A stretch of 64,000 nt of DNA from Maylandia zebra. Taxonomy: Eukaryota > Chordata > Actinopteri > Cichliformes > Cichlidae. Each line of letters opens with the position of its first letter. Position 1 is the stretch's first letter. The notes under the pieces are model-generated. The model saw only the letters and a list, made by a program, of their open reading frames with translations, ran no database searches and was not told where the DNA came from. This document shows positions 48,437 through 61,459 of the stretch, piece by piece. The stretch lies in assembly GCF_041146795.1 (NCBI RefSeq), contig NC_135167.1, positions 32,727,954 through 32,791,953 on the forward strand, given 5' to 3'. The translations under genes were made by a program, and so were the position numbers.

Positions 48437-48804
48437 CATGGCTGTGTCCCAATTCAGGATCTGCACGCTTGAAGTACGCATTTTAAGTGCGATTACGTCA
48501 CCGCCACGCGACGATGGCTGTCCCAATTCGAAGTGTACTTCAAATGCATACTCCAAATGCGCCGTCGATTTCCCCAAATATCAAGCGTGGTCCGGTGCAC
48601 GCTTCGTGGTCCCATATATCCCACAATTCATCGCGTGGCGGTGGGCGTGGATAATTTTGCCGCAAGAAGGGAGCGGCCGAAGAGTGAACTATCAAAAGTA
48701 AGTACTGAATATGATGTCACTTATTCATGTGCGAATGTTTAATAATGAAGAACATTAAAACATTACTGTTGGCCACATGTCAGCAAAGTTATGTGACATT
48801 AGTG

Positions 48805-48807
48805 ATG

Positions 48808-48849
<42 letters not shown>

Positions 48850-48850
48850 C
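48805..48850. repeat. (TA)n(GA)n microsatellite
   Basis: Short TA run followed by about 14 GA units, inside the element at 48440-49805. Confidence 0.9.
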
Positions 48851-48956
48851 GTGAGAGTGAGTTGAGAGCTCTGCCCACCCGGGGTAAGTCTTCTGACTTA
48901 TCCCACTTTAATGAACGGTAGCCGCTAAAAGAGTAGTTACTGTCGCTGCCCGTTTT

Positions 48957-48959
<3 letters not shown>

Positions 48960-49011
<52 letters not shown>
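48960..49011. repeat. (GT)n microsatellite
   Basis: About 25 GT units within the same element. Confidence 0.95.
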
Positions 49012-49013
<2 letters not shown>

Positions 49014-49808
49014 AGCGCGCCAGAGCGGAGAACACGGACAGGAAGGCGAGGACGCCGCCGGGTTTCCCCCTTCTGCACCGCTTGCCTAGATTTTTAATTT
49101 TTAGTGACTTTTATACTGTGGCGGACGCCACTGGGTTTTTAATGTTGTGTTCTATTGATTTCTATTGTGTTGTTCCCTGGCCAGGGTTGTTTTAATTCAT
49201 TTTACATTTTTAACTGTTTAAATATAATAAATTATATTTTAGACATACAGTTTTTAATTCGTGTGCATTCCCTTGGCTGCTCCACTGCTCTGTCCGTTTT
49301 GAGGAAGGTTTCCCTCTTTTAATAACACTGTGCAAAAATCACCTTCGCTCCGTTACAAATACATATAATATTGACCATATTATATTTACATTACCACAGT
49401 TAGATGGTATTAGTCTCATGAACAACATTAGCTAATTGTTATTTACTAGCTAATCTTAAAATGACTGTTCAGTACAGAAATGAAGCCCAACAATCATGTT
49501 TTACAGTCCCGTGGTCTCAGCCTCAGATACTCAACTAATCAAAGTGGTTTCATGACAAAAATGAATGACCAACAAAACATTTTTTCTCCTTTTATTTCTG
49601 TCAAACAAAGCTGTATGTAACATTTCTCGCGGTTAGTATCATGGTTGCTAGGCAACCTGAGCAGCACGACGAACGCTAGACCGTCCCCTTTCACAAGCCT
49701 CTCACTTCCGCACTTCTCGTACTTATAGTACGCACCGTACGTAGTACGCGTAGTGCGCGTAGTGCGCGTACTTCTAGCGTGCAGACCCTGAATTGGGACA
49801 CAGCCCAT

Positions 49809-50200
49809 GAATCATGGCTCCAGGAAGTTGTCCTCAAAAGGAAGAGTGGTTAGTGGACTTCAAAATAAAAGCATAACAAAATCAAAACTTCCTTTCAGAC
49901 ATGTGTGACAAGTGTGTGCTTTACCTTAGTGAGGGAGCTTCTTCCCCACACCCTCACACCACTGTTGAGGAGATTGTATAACATTTTATGCATTCAATAT
50001 ACAAGAATCTACACAAGTGTTTTGATCAACACTTATTGAATGGAATGAAAACTGATACTGAGCAGGGATACTGTTTTTGAATTCATACTTTTTACCTTGT
50101 TAATAGGAAAATTGTACTTAGTAGTCAGTATAATACTTTAATGATATAAGTTTGCATATGGTAGAATGCTGCATGTAATCATTTGTGTGTAGAAGTATAT
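49809..50200. other. Background DNA, no gene seen
   Basis: No feature is supported here. Confidence 0.4.
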
Positions 50201-50240
50201 AGTTGGTGGCATATTGAAAGAATGTCTCATCCTAGGAGGT

Positions 50241-50626
50241 CTGTAACATTCTAGGGTGTTCACCCCCACATCCTAGGAGCATGAGAGAGGTCGTACCTTG
50301 TCTTATTGTTTTACGGTAGGATTAACGTAGCTATGTCAGTTTTAGTTTAAGTGCTTTTTTACATATAGATGAACTGTTGGATTTTCCAGACCAGCAGGTT
50401 AAGGGAAGTCGTTTATGGGGCCACACTCTGACTCCACACACACACACACACACACCTCCACATTCCAATGTAAGGAACAAACGCTCACTGAAGTATAAAT
50501 AAAGACCGGGGCAGTTTCTCAGCGCGAGCCTCAGTGCTGGAGGCTGCCCTTGCTAGCAAGAAGTTCTGTGTGTTACTCTTCTCTGAGTCTTTACTGAGGA
50601 AGTGTTTTAGAGTATATTTCTTAACA
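50241..50626 (+). mobile_element. LTR-like segment (possible solo LTR)
   Basis: The segment begins TGTAACATTC and ends TTTCTTAACA. In between are a (CA)n tract, TATAAATAAAG (about 50494), which combines a TATA-like and a polyadenylation-like signal, and a downstream GTGTGTTACTCTTCTCTGAG. The arrangement resembles a retrovirus-type LTR (U3-R-U5). No flanking duplication or internal sequence was found, so the exact limits are uncertain. Confidence 0.4.
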
Positions 50627-52435
50627 TACCTGTTTTATTTATTTTGTGCAATGCATTTATTATCAAATATCTTGAAGGGACTGACCTTCAGTTGTGCTTG
50701 CAATCTAGAGGTTATGAGCTAATGTCTGCATCCTGAAATTAAGCTAAGATACTGTAGAAACATGGTAAACATTACCCCCAGAGAACAAGAACATGTGTTC
50801 AAGCTGATATTAACATTTAGCTGTGCATCCTCTCAGAGCTGCACGCCTGATTGTACACTAAGCTCACTGCTCTCTCAATATTACGCTGGTAGTAACGATG
50901 GAATGCGAAATTATGCAGGAAGACTATAGTGCAGTTGTTCACATCCTTTTCACTCACAGAAGTCGTAGTGTGGTGAGTTATATATGCTCACTCACTTTTA
51001 TAGATCACACAAACAAATTCAATTTGAGCTAATCTGAACTCAGTGCATTTATTTCCCCCTTTTTTTTGTTCACTTTTTTAACCTCCCTCCCACATCTTAA
51101 ACCTGGTATTGTGTAATATAAAAGTAAGAGCAATGAAAGAGACATTTTTATCTCTTTAGGTAATAACACTAGCATTCTAACCTTACTGTTGGAGTCCTAG
51201 TACTACTGAGTTGTTGCCTTATTTTTTTTATCTTACCCTCCTTAGCTCTTTCTAGAACAATTTCACAAGGCAGTAATTACAAATAAGAATGCTTTTGGCG
51301 TTACTAAGCTTCTGGACAGTAACAGATAAGAGAAAGGTTCTGGTCTGAATAATAATCAGGATTAAACACACACACAGCCTTGAGTTTCCTAAAAGCAAGG
51401 CAATTGACAGGACTTGGGGGACTTTTAAATATAATTTAAATCACAAACATTATCAATATGGATGCTATATGAAATATAACAACATTTTCTCAACAGATAC
51501 ACAATGTATGTTTATTTCTTTTTTTAAAAAAGTCAAATATTTTCAACATTTTGGAAAAAACAAGACACCACCACAACAACAATAACAGTTAAATAATACA
51601 TAAACACACAAATGCTACTGCTACCAATCTAACTACTAATCTATTTTTGAAAATTTCACAGCGGAGTTCCATAGTCAGTATTTCCAGGAAACTCAATTAG
51701 GACCGTGTCTGTGACCTCGTTCACTGACCCAGACACTGTTCCTAAACACAAAGGACATGATTTACAGACAGCCACAATGGGTGCACACACACACACACAC
51801 ACACGCATACACACACCGATCCTTCCTGTCTGCTTAGCCATGTGGTCGATACTCACCAGTGCATGTCACTGTGTCTGGGGAAGTGAGACAAAGGTTAATG
51901 ATAGGGTAAAAAGGGCAAACCTCTCCCTCCTCCACTATGTGCAGTTTGTGCCCATTTTAAGAAGAGAAACAGGCAACACACCACAGAAAGCTAAAAAGGC
52001 ACTAAAACTGATGTACAGAGGGATTTTGTTCTTTTCTCCAAAAAATCTCAGAGAAACTGCATGTACCACATAATTGCAAACAGTTTCTGGCCCATGTGAC
52101 TTGATTGTCTTGTCTAAAATGCAAACACATGATGCAAATATTTGTGTGGCCACGGGGATTTTCCTGAATGAAAAGTTTGCATTGTCCTTTGTTATGTGAA
52201 GATGTTGTTATTCAGCAAAGGTCAGTCTTTAAAATGGGTTATCCCAGTGGATGAAGATGGGTTTTGCACCCACTGCATCTTAGTGTGATGCTAAGGGATG
52301 CTGTCTGAGTTTCTATTGAAAATCAGTTGAAAGTAAGTCCTGTCTGACTTACCATGAGCAGTGTGTGTCACAGCACAGGCAGCAAACAAAACCCCATATG
52401 TTGTAGTGTCTGATGAGGACATGCTGTAAAACCAG
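50627..52435. other. Background DNA, no gene seen
   Basis: Contains a (CA)n run at 51785-51805. Overlapping frames at 51656-52153 have no recognised domain. Confidence 0.4.
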
Positions 52436-52439
52436 GCTT

Positions 52440-53030
52440 TCTTACAGGTGGCATACAATCGTGGAAAACTGCCAGAAAATGGTAGCATGGGGTCCCTGGG
52501 TTGAGCGAGGGTTGTTTTCACAAGTGAGGGAGCTCTGGTATCTTGGGATCTTATTACTGGGTGATGGGAAGGTGGAGTGTGAGGTATACAAGCTGATTGG
52601 TGCAAGATGAAGAGATATCTGGGCCAAAAGCCAAAGCTTTCAATTCACTAGTCCATCTACATTACAACCTTCAACTGGTAATGAGACTTAGTAATGACTG
52701 GAAGCATAACGTCATTAATATAAGCACCTGAGCGCACCAGTTTAGCTCACTTGGATGAGTGGGTGACCATATACCATGTGGCAGAGAGTGGATGGCTTGA
52801 GTTTGAGTCCAACCCACAGCCATTTGCTGTGTGTCTTCCCCTGTCAGGGTGGCTTGGGCATCTGGTGTCTCATGATGCCTCCCGCGTGCCTCCTTTAAAG
52901 GTTTTCAAGTAATTCCTAGCCGGAAGGAAACTTATTAGGATATTTAATCTGGTCTGGGATCACCTCTGGATGCCCCAAAAGGAACTGGAATGTATTTGTG
53001 GGAAGAAGGATGTCTGAAATACCCTGTAAT
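52440..53030 (+). pseudogene. LINE remnant, same family as 28930-29880
   Basis: Segments align by eye to the fish LINE described at 28930-29880: GTCCCTGGGTTGAGC near 52492, TCACAAGTGAGGGAGC near 52517, GTGATGGGAAGGTGGAGTG near 52561, GCCAAAGCTTTCAATTC near 52629, and beyond the SINE GGTGGCTTGGGCATCTGG near 52849 and TGATGCCTCCCGCG near 52873. It is more decayed than the first copy, with no usable reading frame, and is interrupted by a SINE. Confidence 0.65.
52731..52848 (+). repeat. tRNA-derived SINE
   Basis: The segment contains an A-box-like TTTAGCTCACTTGG (52741-52754), a B-box-like GAGTTTGAGTCC (52799-52810) and the trailing CATTTGCTGTGTGTCTTCCC found in common fish SINEs. It would be transcribed by RNA polymerase III from the internal boxes. 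It sits inside the LINE remnant, so it inserted later than the LINE. Confidence 0.7.
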
Positions 53031-56000
53031 GTGATGTATATTTAAAATGTATTTGTACCACCTTTACATAAATTAAGTATTTATTCTTCTTGTATCAGTT
53101 TTAGGAATATGTTTCTTCCACCTTTAAAATTGAAACTATAAATAACACTGGTAATGAAACAATTAAAATAGCTATAGTATGTAATCTTATTATGGCTATA
53201 CCACAAATAATAATAATAATGATATAACAGAGAATAAATTGTGCAAAAAACATATATTTTCATGCAGGAATGTCAAGTTTTGTTAAATGACCAGTTGCAG
53301 AATCTCAGACAGGAAACTAAGGACAGGACCCAAACCAAGAATAGACACTGGTAATAAAGTATTTGGAAGATGGAGGCTTTCTGAATAGAGTAAGGTGGAG
53401 ATGGGGAGGATGTAGGTTGCATGAATGAGAATCTGACTTTTAAAGAATTGGGAACAGAGACTGACTGGCTTATCAGGAAAGAAGAATATTTGATCAGAGT
53501 GATGAGAGAATTGAGTTTGACAGCGTAGCAAAGCAGAAGTGACAAAAAGAAGTGAACAACAGAAGAACTCAAACACCCAGGAACATTGGCAGACCAGAAA
53601 AAATATATACTTTAATAAACTTGTGTAAAAACTTTAAAGGGGTAGAAAAAACCCCACCTTTGTATAGTTTTCTTTGTTGTGTCAGTTCTACATTAATGAA
53701 TCCAGGACTACAGTCAAAACATACTCAAGTTGGAAGTCCCTGTGCCTTTAATCCTCTGTAACTGTACCCTGCTTCCCTCACCAAGAGAAACTGGACACAG
53801 AAAATAATTTTTCTACTGCTTAGCTCATCAGCAAAGACTTACATTTGGCTCACAGCTTTTCACAATTTGCTCATGGGGAGTGTGAATTAGCGAAACAGAG
53901 AGACAGAAAGAGTAGGAGAGAACATAACACATCAACAGCTGGTCACAAAAACAGGACAGCATGGCAACATTTAACGTCGCCGCAATGTTTTTATTCCAAA
54001 CAAAGGAAATTTCTGCATTTATGTGAAGGCTTTACTAACTCTCAGTCAGGCTGTACACCCCAGCCATTATGAAAACAGTGAATGAGTGCTCTCTTAACTT
54101 TCAAGTGACCAACTGTGAAACCGTGTTACACAGGTAATCGTAATTCATATTCTGCTTTGAGACCTTAATTTAACTCGACCTAAAATTATTTTCTTCATGA
54201 ATGAACTTCTTTGACACATTATATCCTCCTTTGTCAAACACAAGCTTGTTGTTGTGTTGTTGTTTTTTCTCAGGACAATCCCGCAATTTTGTATTCACCC
54301 TGTCATATGAACACTGTGCCTTCATTGAAACAATGAGCAGGGTACACGTTTTAAATGCTGCTAACAGTGGTCTGAATGCAGCCTTATTCAGTTAACCCTG
54401 CTGTGGGTTGTGAAACCTATTTAAGTCAAAGAATTTCTCCTGGAATTTAAAAATTACTGGGAAAAATCCAGAGGACATTTTAATACAACAATGCCACAAT
54501 GGATGCCAGGTAAAAACAGGAAACTAAGGCAAAACTGCACAGGGTCATGAAAATTGGAGAATAAAAGTTTTAAAGAGCATCTGAGGAGTCTAAATTTAAT
54601 TTTATCAATATCGTTATCAATACTAACATTCAGGCTTATGGCAATGTTGGTGTGTGGGGGGCAAATTATTGGCACAGTGAGGCACATATCTAACTGAGGA
54701 TCATTTAAATCCTACTGTATATTCGTACCATGGCTGACATCTCCCTTTTTTAATGTTTGCTTTTAGCAGGATAATTCAGCAGCACTATCACAAAGTTCAA
54801 ATTATGTTATAATTCTTTCTTGAACATGGCGGTATGTTTACAGTGCTAAACACTGCCTCAAAAGTCACCAAATTGTAATCCAATAGAGCATCTTTGGGTA
54901 AACAGAAGTTTTGTATTATACATTTGTCAGCATGTTGCTGGAAAAGAATTAAGGCAATTAAAGCAACAAGAGATTCAACCTAGTACTAGCAAGATAGAAC
55001 TGATAAAGTAGCTTTAAAGTATAAATAATACAAAGACACTGAGGGGAGTACCATCAGGGAATATACAATACAATCCGGCCTTGATTAAATCGTTTATTAT
55101 TGCATTTTCTTTTGTAAATTATTATGGTGCATAGAAAAGGATGTTTTTGCTTGTATATCTACTGTTTGCAATGTGGAAACGCTCAAGGCCACAAAAGAAC
55201 AATGTAGATAGTTGAATAAAATTCTTGCAGATATTTAAGCATCAAGGGAAAAATATAAAGAGAGAAAACTCAAGATCCATGTAACAACATGTTGAGACAG
55301 TCAGTGCTGACCAATGTTAAAAAAAATAGTCTTTGTGTAGTCTTTTTTGTAAGCGTATTAGGGCTTCTCCCTCTTTAGCTCAGCATTACTTCTGGGATGA
55401 AATACGGAATTTCCTATAGTGCTCAACCCAAAGCACTTTTTTTTTTTTATAACTAAAAAGTGCAGACACCAGATTCTTTTTCAGCATTCACACTTTGATC
55501 CTGAAGCAGAGATCCATGGTGTACAAGCCTAACTATGTGATGAACTTCAGTAGATCTAGTGGCAAAAAAAAAATCAGCTCCTTTTTGAAATATAGATTGT
55601 AGAAATTAATTATTATTGTGTTGAAACTCATTTTTGCACCACAAAGAAACGCTTCTTTAGCCATTTTGCATATTCAGAAATGTTATAACAGCATTAAACA
55701 CAGATGTAAATTGATTAAACTGATCCATTACATCAAGGCCTTTCAAATACTGTATGTATACAGACATATACACAGTTTGACATTTTCTAATCATTAGTGG
55801 TGTAAGGGAGCATAAGTCTTGGGTTTATTAAGTATGTTTCACTGTAACCAATTTTGACTTTACTCTTTAGCACATTAAAAATAGAAATGCAAAACAACTT
55901 GCAAAAGAACCAAAGTCCTCTGTTTGTAACCTAGAGAGATATTTCCCTCGTCCTTGAGATATTTTATATGTGTGTGTGTATTTGTGTGAACTAAAAAAGA

Positions 56001-57429
56001 CAAAGGATGGACTAAAACTATATGTTGACAGAGTGTTGTGCAGAGAGAAATTAAAAATCAATGTGTCCTCCTTTCATCTGAGCCATTCTTCTTTTTAATC
56101 ACAAACAGTGGTGACTGTTGACCTCCACAGATTTTTCATCATGAGATGTCAAGTGAGAAAAAGTCTGGAAAAACACTGGTTTGACCTTGAAGATTTTTTT
56201 TTTCTCAAGCATAATTGAAAGTAGCCATTAACTGGAAAAAACTAGCCATTAACTGGAAATTCTACATAAATCTCTATTGAAAGCAAACCATAAAAATAAT
56301 CAAGATTCCTCCTCACCGGTTTTAACCCAGGAGATTTATACACCTGTTCTTTTTCATTTCAGAATGTCCAGTTACAGGACAATTATATTAAAATGGATTA
56401 CAACTTTCTTCTCTGCAGTTTTATAATAAGGAAGAGGATTTGGGTTGCTCTTTTACTGAAGTGGAACTTTTCTGGCAATGCTGTATATACCCTATATACT
56501 CTGTTTACAACCAAAATTTAGCAAATAAATAAAGAGTTGCATGATAAGCCGAACTTGTTGAAAACCTTCAAATGTTAACAGTTAAATCTATCCCCAAAAC
56601 TATCTTATGGCTGTACTAAATATAGTATTAGTCACAAACTGCAGTTTATGAGCTTTATATCAGACCTTTTTTTTTACTCTGGCAGAAAAGGGATTCAAAT
56701 TTCAATAGTAGGTGTGAACAAAATAATACAAACAAAAGTATCTTTAAGCAGGATGTAATGCACAAAGGTATGATAAATCGTTTTCTTTTTTTCCACTGCA
56801 GGCATTTTTGCAAAGAAAACACAGCTGTTATTATTCACATTAGTTAAGGCTCTGAGCCTAATTAGAGCAGTACCTTCACCAATGTCATTAGTAACATTTG
56901 TGTGTACCTTCTACATCATGTCAGAAGGGTTGCTGAGGGAAAAAAAACTGTGTAATTAGAAGCTGTGTCATCAAAGTACTATGTGAACTCTGTTTGGTGA
57001 AACATGTAACATCCACTGTGGGTCTTTCAATCGGCAACTGAAGTCACCTTTTTCACTATCTGAGTGTTTAGTATAATGTAAAGCCTTCTTACATGACACA
57101 ATATGCTAAATGTGGACTAAATGCTTTTATGTCAACAATAGCTTTCCATCAGGGCAGATGGGGAAGCTTGATAGATATGCTGAAGCAAGGCTGAATGATT
57201 GGTAATGCTGGACAAATAGCACTGGGCTTTCCAGTGTGTCTTCCCAAAATATGTTAAGCTTCCAGACCAATCGTTGATTTGTTTTGCATTGTTGCTTAAG
57301 TAGTCCCACAGAAAACATTTACACTTACATTTTATTGCCCTTCGTACACCTCCATGCTTCTTTGCTTGATTTTTCTCTGACTTACTGCTACCTCTCTTTC
57401 TAGATTACCTGAGCTTTGGTTTATTAGCC
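53031..57429. other. Background DNA, no gene seen
   Basis: Only short frames with no domains occur (for example overlapping minus frames at 53273-53576). No repeat boundary was recognised in this 4.4-kb stretch. Confidence 0.4.
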
Positions 57430-57546
57430 TTAACCCTTCTGAGGCCCTGGGCTCATTTTTGTACATTTTAGTTTTTCAGTTACAAGCTATTTGCACTGTG
57501 TTGAATGGAATATAGCCAAATTCTCTAAAAAAAAAAAAGTTTGGTA
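57430..57546 (+). mobile_element. TTAA MITE end, related to 284-441
   Basis: TTAACCCTTCTGAGGC resembles the left end TTAACCCTCTCAGGC at 284. The right end is not visible; the P-like element starts at 57555, so it may have landed in this MITE. Confidence 0.45.
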
Positions 57547-57554
57547 TAATTTTA

Positions 57555-59230
57555 CAGAGGTGGGACCAAGTCATTGTTTTGCAAGTCTCAAGTAAGTCTC
57601 AAGTCTTTATCCTCAAGTCTCAAGTCAAGTCTCAAGTAATGTCAGGCAAGTCAGAGTCGAGTCTCAAGTCACTGGTGTAAAAGTCCGAGTCAAGTCACAA
57701 GTCTGAAACTTTGAATTTCAAGTCCTTTCGAGTCTTTAAAAAAAAAAAACGAAAAAATAATGTTGCAGTTATGCTAAATGTAAATATTAGACCATGTAAT
57801 TTTAAAATCTGTGTTTTTCTCAACACATGACAAAATAGTGAACTTAGAAAATATACAAAAATTGTGAAATTGCACCTCTTTAAAATGCAGCTCAATTAAA
57901 CCTAGCTCCAAGAATAATTTTCACCAACAGTTCTGAGATAAGCTGCATGTTATTCTTGGATGCGGTTTTAGGACCAGCTTTAAAATCGCATGACAAAAAT
58001 ATCATACACATTAAAAAAAACTGTATCACCAACGTAGCCTGGACAACATTTGCTAGTTAGATGAAGTCAGCTATCTCATCTTAGCATATTTATATGCATA
58101 TTTATAATTATACGGTTCTTGGAGTGAGTGCATACACTCATGAAGTTTAGTAACTTCAGGTCACTGCAACAAGCCCAGGTACAGTTTACCGACGGATGGG
58201 TGCAGGACCTTGAAATGCACCGTGTAGAACGAAAGACCATCGTACGTATCATAAGTTTACCAGTCTCACAAATTGTCGTCATAAATACACATTCCTTAAC
58301 CGTTTATTAATAGGACCTTTGAGCTCAACGGTAATTAATTAGTAGTGGAAATAATTTCTGGTACCCATCACAGAAATGTAGCAGTGACAATAATACTGTA
58401 TGCTGTAATCGTACTGGACAATTAGTGATACAAAAAACCTGTTTTATCCTGTGAATAAAAGTATATGTTTTTGTCAATGTGCCATAATAACAGAGGCGAA
58501 ACGCAATATTGTGTCAGGACAATTCACTATTTATGCACAACAAACAAAGGAGCGACAATTTCTGTTCAGCGCCAGACTTGCTTGTAACCTATATCACCAA
58601 TTATGTTAAGAAAAATGACGTATTAACTACTAAAAAACACTGACCTTCGTGTAAATGCTTGGAGCAGACTAACCTGTGAGCTGGAGTGTTCTGGGACGTT
58701 ATATTTGATCTTTGAATGGCTGCAATCCAGGCCATCCATCGCGTCTTTGTTACTTCGGAAACATGGCTTGAACAATTTCTCTTCAACAACATAATCCGAT
58801 AACAACCGATCTCTTTACCCGTCGGCTTCCCGTGGCTGTCATGCGACCGGCTATTGCAGTTAATAATACAACAGCTTCTTGACATTTTTGTGTTTCTTTT
58901 TATCGCTGTATAACTGATTTTAATTGAAAGCCTGCGTGCGCTAGTACCGCTTGCCACGAGTTCCCAGAATCCTTTGCGGTTCTACCCGTGAATGACGTCA
59001 CATTTTCAATCTCTATATAATATGCATGTTAAATTTTATATTTGGGGTAAAATATCAAGTCTTTTCAAGTAAACCGGTTCAAGTCCAATTCAAGTCCCAG
59101 GTCATTGGTGTAAAAGTCCAAGTCAAGTCACAAGTCTTAGAACATTTTTTCAAGTCAAGTCTAAAGTCATAAAATTAATGACTCGAGTCTGACTCGAGTC
59201 CAAGTCATGTGACTCGAGTCCACACCTCTG
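57555..59230 (-). mobile_element. P-like THAP-domain transposon, internally deleted
   Basis: The ends CAGAGGTG and CACCTCTG are flanked by a perfect 8-bp duplication TAATTTTA (57547-57554 and 59231-59238). Both subterminal regions contain long arrays of CAAGTC and its complement (more than ten copies each side), plus CGAGTC variants at the right end. The only coding remnant is a THAP exon on the minus strand. An 8-bp duplication together with a THAP domain fits the P superfamily; a hAT origin would be expected to carry a BED finger instead. Confidence 0.8.
58645..58885 (-). pseudogene. THAP-domain first exon of a transposase
   Basis: From the ATG at 58885 the frame encodes a C2CH zinc-finger THAP domain: the N-terminal cysteines of SRSCCIINCNSR, a middle tryptophan (TRWMAWIAAIQRS) and the C-terminal VCSKHLHEG with its C..H pair. 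The THAP domain binds the element's DNA. The exon ends at 58645 before a GTCAGT donor, and no further transposase exon lies in the element, so it is a remnant. The frame is open upstream to 58957, but the ATG at 58885 sits at the usual distance before the first cysteine. Confidence 0.75.
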
Positions 59231-59238
59231 TAATTTTA

Positions 59239-61190
59239 TTTCAAAATTCAAGTCTGACTTCCTTAAATAATGTTTGTTCAAATGGAAGTGTCCTCCAAGT
59301 TATTTGGAATTTAAATATTTTGATTTCTTGTTATCACTTCAAAAAACGAATGAAGTGATAAATCTTCTTTTCTTGCTCACATTCTGTGGCTGATCATTTA
59401 TAAAAGCTCTAAGGCATTCTGGCTGCTTTAATCAATTATATAAACACTAAACCCACAAAGAGAAAGGCTGGAGAGAGCTTATAAGTGCTGTGCTTTAACA
59501 ATTATTTATAAAAGTGATGATAAAAATGTGTTTTAAATCATTATTGTGGTTATTTTTTGTTCCAGTTAAACACTCACAAACATCCATCCATTCATATTAA
59601 AAAATAACTTTTTTATTATCAGTTTTGGGAGAAAAAAGTAAAGACTTTCATCCCATATAGTGACAGATGGTAACAGATGGAGGCAGTAACACTCACAAGT
59701 ACAGAAAGCTCTTATAAGTTATGAGTAATAGATGCAAATGGTGTGGTTAATAGAACATTGGTGTTGAATTTGAAGTGATATTTTGCCACCACCCAGTGGA
59801 CATTTACCAGCAGAGCGCAAAAATATTATACTCTGCGATCCTATTTTGAAATTTATCTAAAGCATTATGCAAAGTGTTATAAATGAGTTGTAGTGTATCA
59901 GTTATCCAAATATATATAATAATATAATAAGTCATTTTGATGAATTTGAAAACAAAGTTTAAAAGCCTTAGAAGAAAACATATAATATGAAATAAAAATA
60001 AATAAATACAGTACAATTTGAGATACAATATAAACAATCTTTCATGACATTACTGGTGCCATTAATTTAGAAAAAGATATAAGATCAAATTGAGCTTTAG
60101 TATTTCAATCTTTTAGCAGTTTTATAACTTTAAATGCTGTATCATGCAAGACATTGGATGTAATTTGAAACGGTGTATTGTAAAGTAAGTAAGCTTTAGT
60201 AGACATGCAGTGTGATGCACAGCTCCCTTGTCGGATCTGCAATATCATAAACGAGTCTTGTTTTGTGTAGATGGAAGGCACAAAAAAATTATGAATGCTT
60301 TTCTTGCACTCATTTTTTTGCACCTTCTATGGTATTAAGCAGTTTTAAGTATATGACAAAACAAAATTCTTCTGATAATGTTATATTATATGTAAATAAG
60401 ACAGGAAAAGAGTAATGATGAATGATTCTATATTTGACAATAAGATAGATTTAATTCATTTTATAAATTCTGCCACAATTCAATTGTGAGCAAAGTTTGA
60501 TTGTTGGGCTGTGCCTGTGTTGTCAGTTGTGATGTATTGTTTTGTGTTTTGGGACAGCTTCCCAATAGCGTTTACTGTATATGCTACTTGCTTTCAGTGC
60601 TTTACATTACGAGAAACTTTAATAACCAAATCCATTCAACTTTTTTTCTTCAAGGTTTTTCTGAATGTGAAGCATTTGGATTGTTACAAACTGATTAATG
60701 GATCAGTAAATGCACAACTCACTCTGTGCTTAGTCTCAGAACCTGTATCAGGGGTACTTAATCCACACTGAAGTGTGCAGACAGGTAGCTCAAAAAGTGA
60801 ACCAATGTCACCATCTGGTGGACACAATCTGACAAAAAAAATAATTTTCTTTTTCTTCTTTTTTACTATCTTTCGATTTTTTTGTTGATCATAAACGTCA
60901 AATTCAAGCACAGTATAGGTGTAACCAATAAAGTGGGGCCTAACTGTTGTACACTAATGCATTACTATCTGAAACCTAATACTTTAACTTTATAATGCAA
61001 CAGTATATTGTGGTTGAAACATAATCACATAAGTGTTCTGATCTTTCTTTCTTTTTTGTTGATATTTTGCCTTTCTTTAGCATCAGTCAGTAGAGAGCAT
61101 AGAAGCACATTAATATAATACAAATTCAGACCACATGTTTTCTGTTATTGTTAAAAATTATTTTGTTACTTGATAATACATTATATAACA
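59239..61190. other. Background DNA, no gene seen
   Basis: AT-rich, with short frames only. No repeat end was recognised. Confidence 0.4.
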
Positions 61191-61233
61191 GTGGTACGGA
61201 AGAGGATTAGGGCCACAGGAAAAAAAAAAAAAA

Positions 61234-61381
61234 GAATTCTGACTTTAATCTCAGAATTCTGACTTTTTTCTCAGAATTCTGAGATTAAAGTCAGAATTCT
61301 GACTTTAATCTCAGAATTCTGACTTTAATCTCAGAATTCTGACTTTTTTCTCAGAATTCTGACTTTAATCTCAGAATTTTG
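61234..61381. repeat. Minisatellite of GAATTCTGACTTTAATCTCA units
   Basis: Seven to eight ~20-bp units, some with CTTTTTTCTC in place of CTTTAATCTC and one inverted. Because each unit contains TCAGAATTCTGA, a perfect palindrome, the array can form cruciforms. Confidence 0.9.
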
Positions 61382-61459
61382 AGGTGGGCACCTGCAGGCT
61401 TCCAGCTTCGGTGACAGCGATGTGTCCAGTTTGGCAGGTGGAGAACTAATTCACTAAAT

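Larger units (their letters stand above)
48440..49805. mobile_element. Non-autonomous transposon, 'GGCTGTGTCCCAATTC' ends
   Basis: The left end GGCTGTGTCCCAATTCAGG is inverted at the right end (CCTGAATTGGGACACAGCC). Flanking CAT (48437-48439 and 49806-49808) suggests a 3-bp duplication as in PIF/Harbinger, though one extra base at the right end makes this ambiguous. Both ends have repeats of AAGTGTAC/AGTACGCG type. The centre holds microsatellites and a CG-rich patch near 49015-49060. No transposase is present. Confidence 0.75.

Noticed and set aside
53273..53576. Two overlapping minus-strand frames of about 97-99 codons
   Set aside because: They overlap in different frames, and the hydrophobic, serine-rich composition comes from purine-rich DNA on the plus strand.
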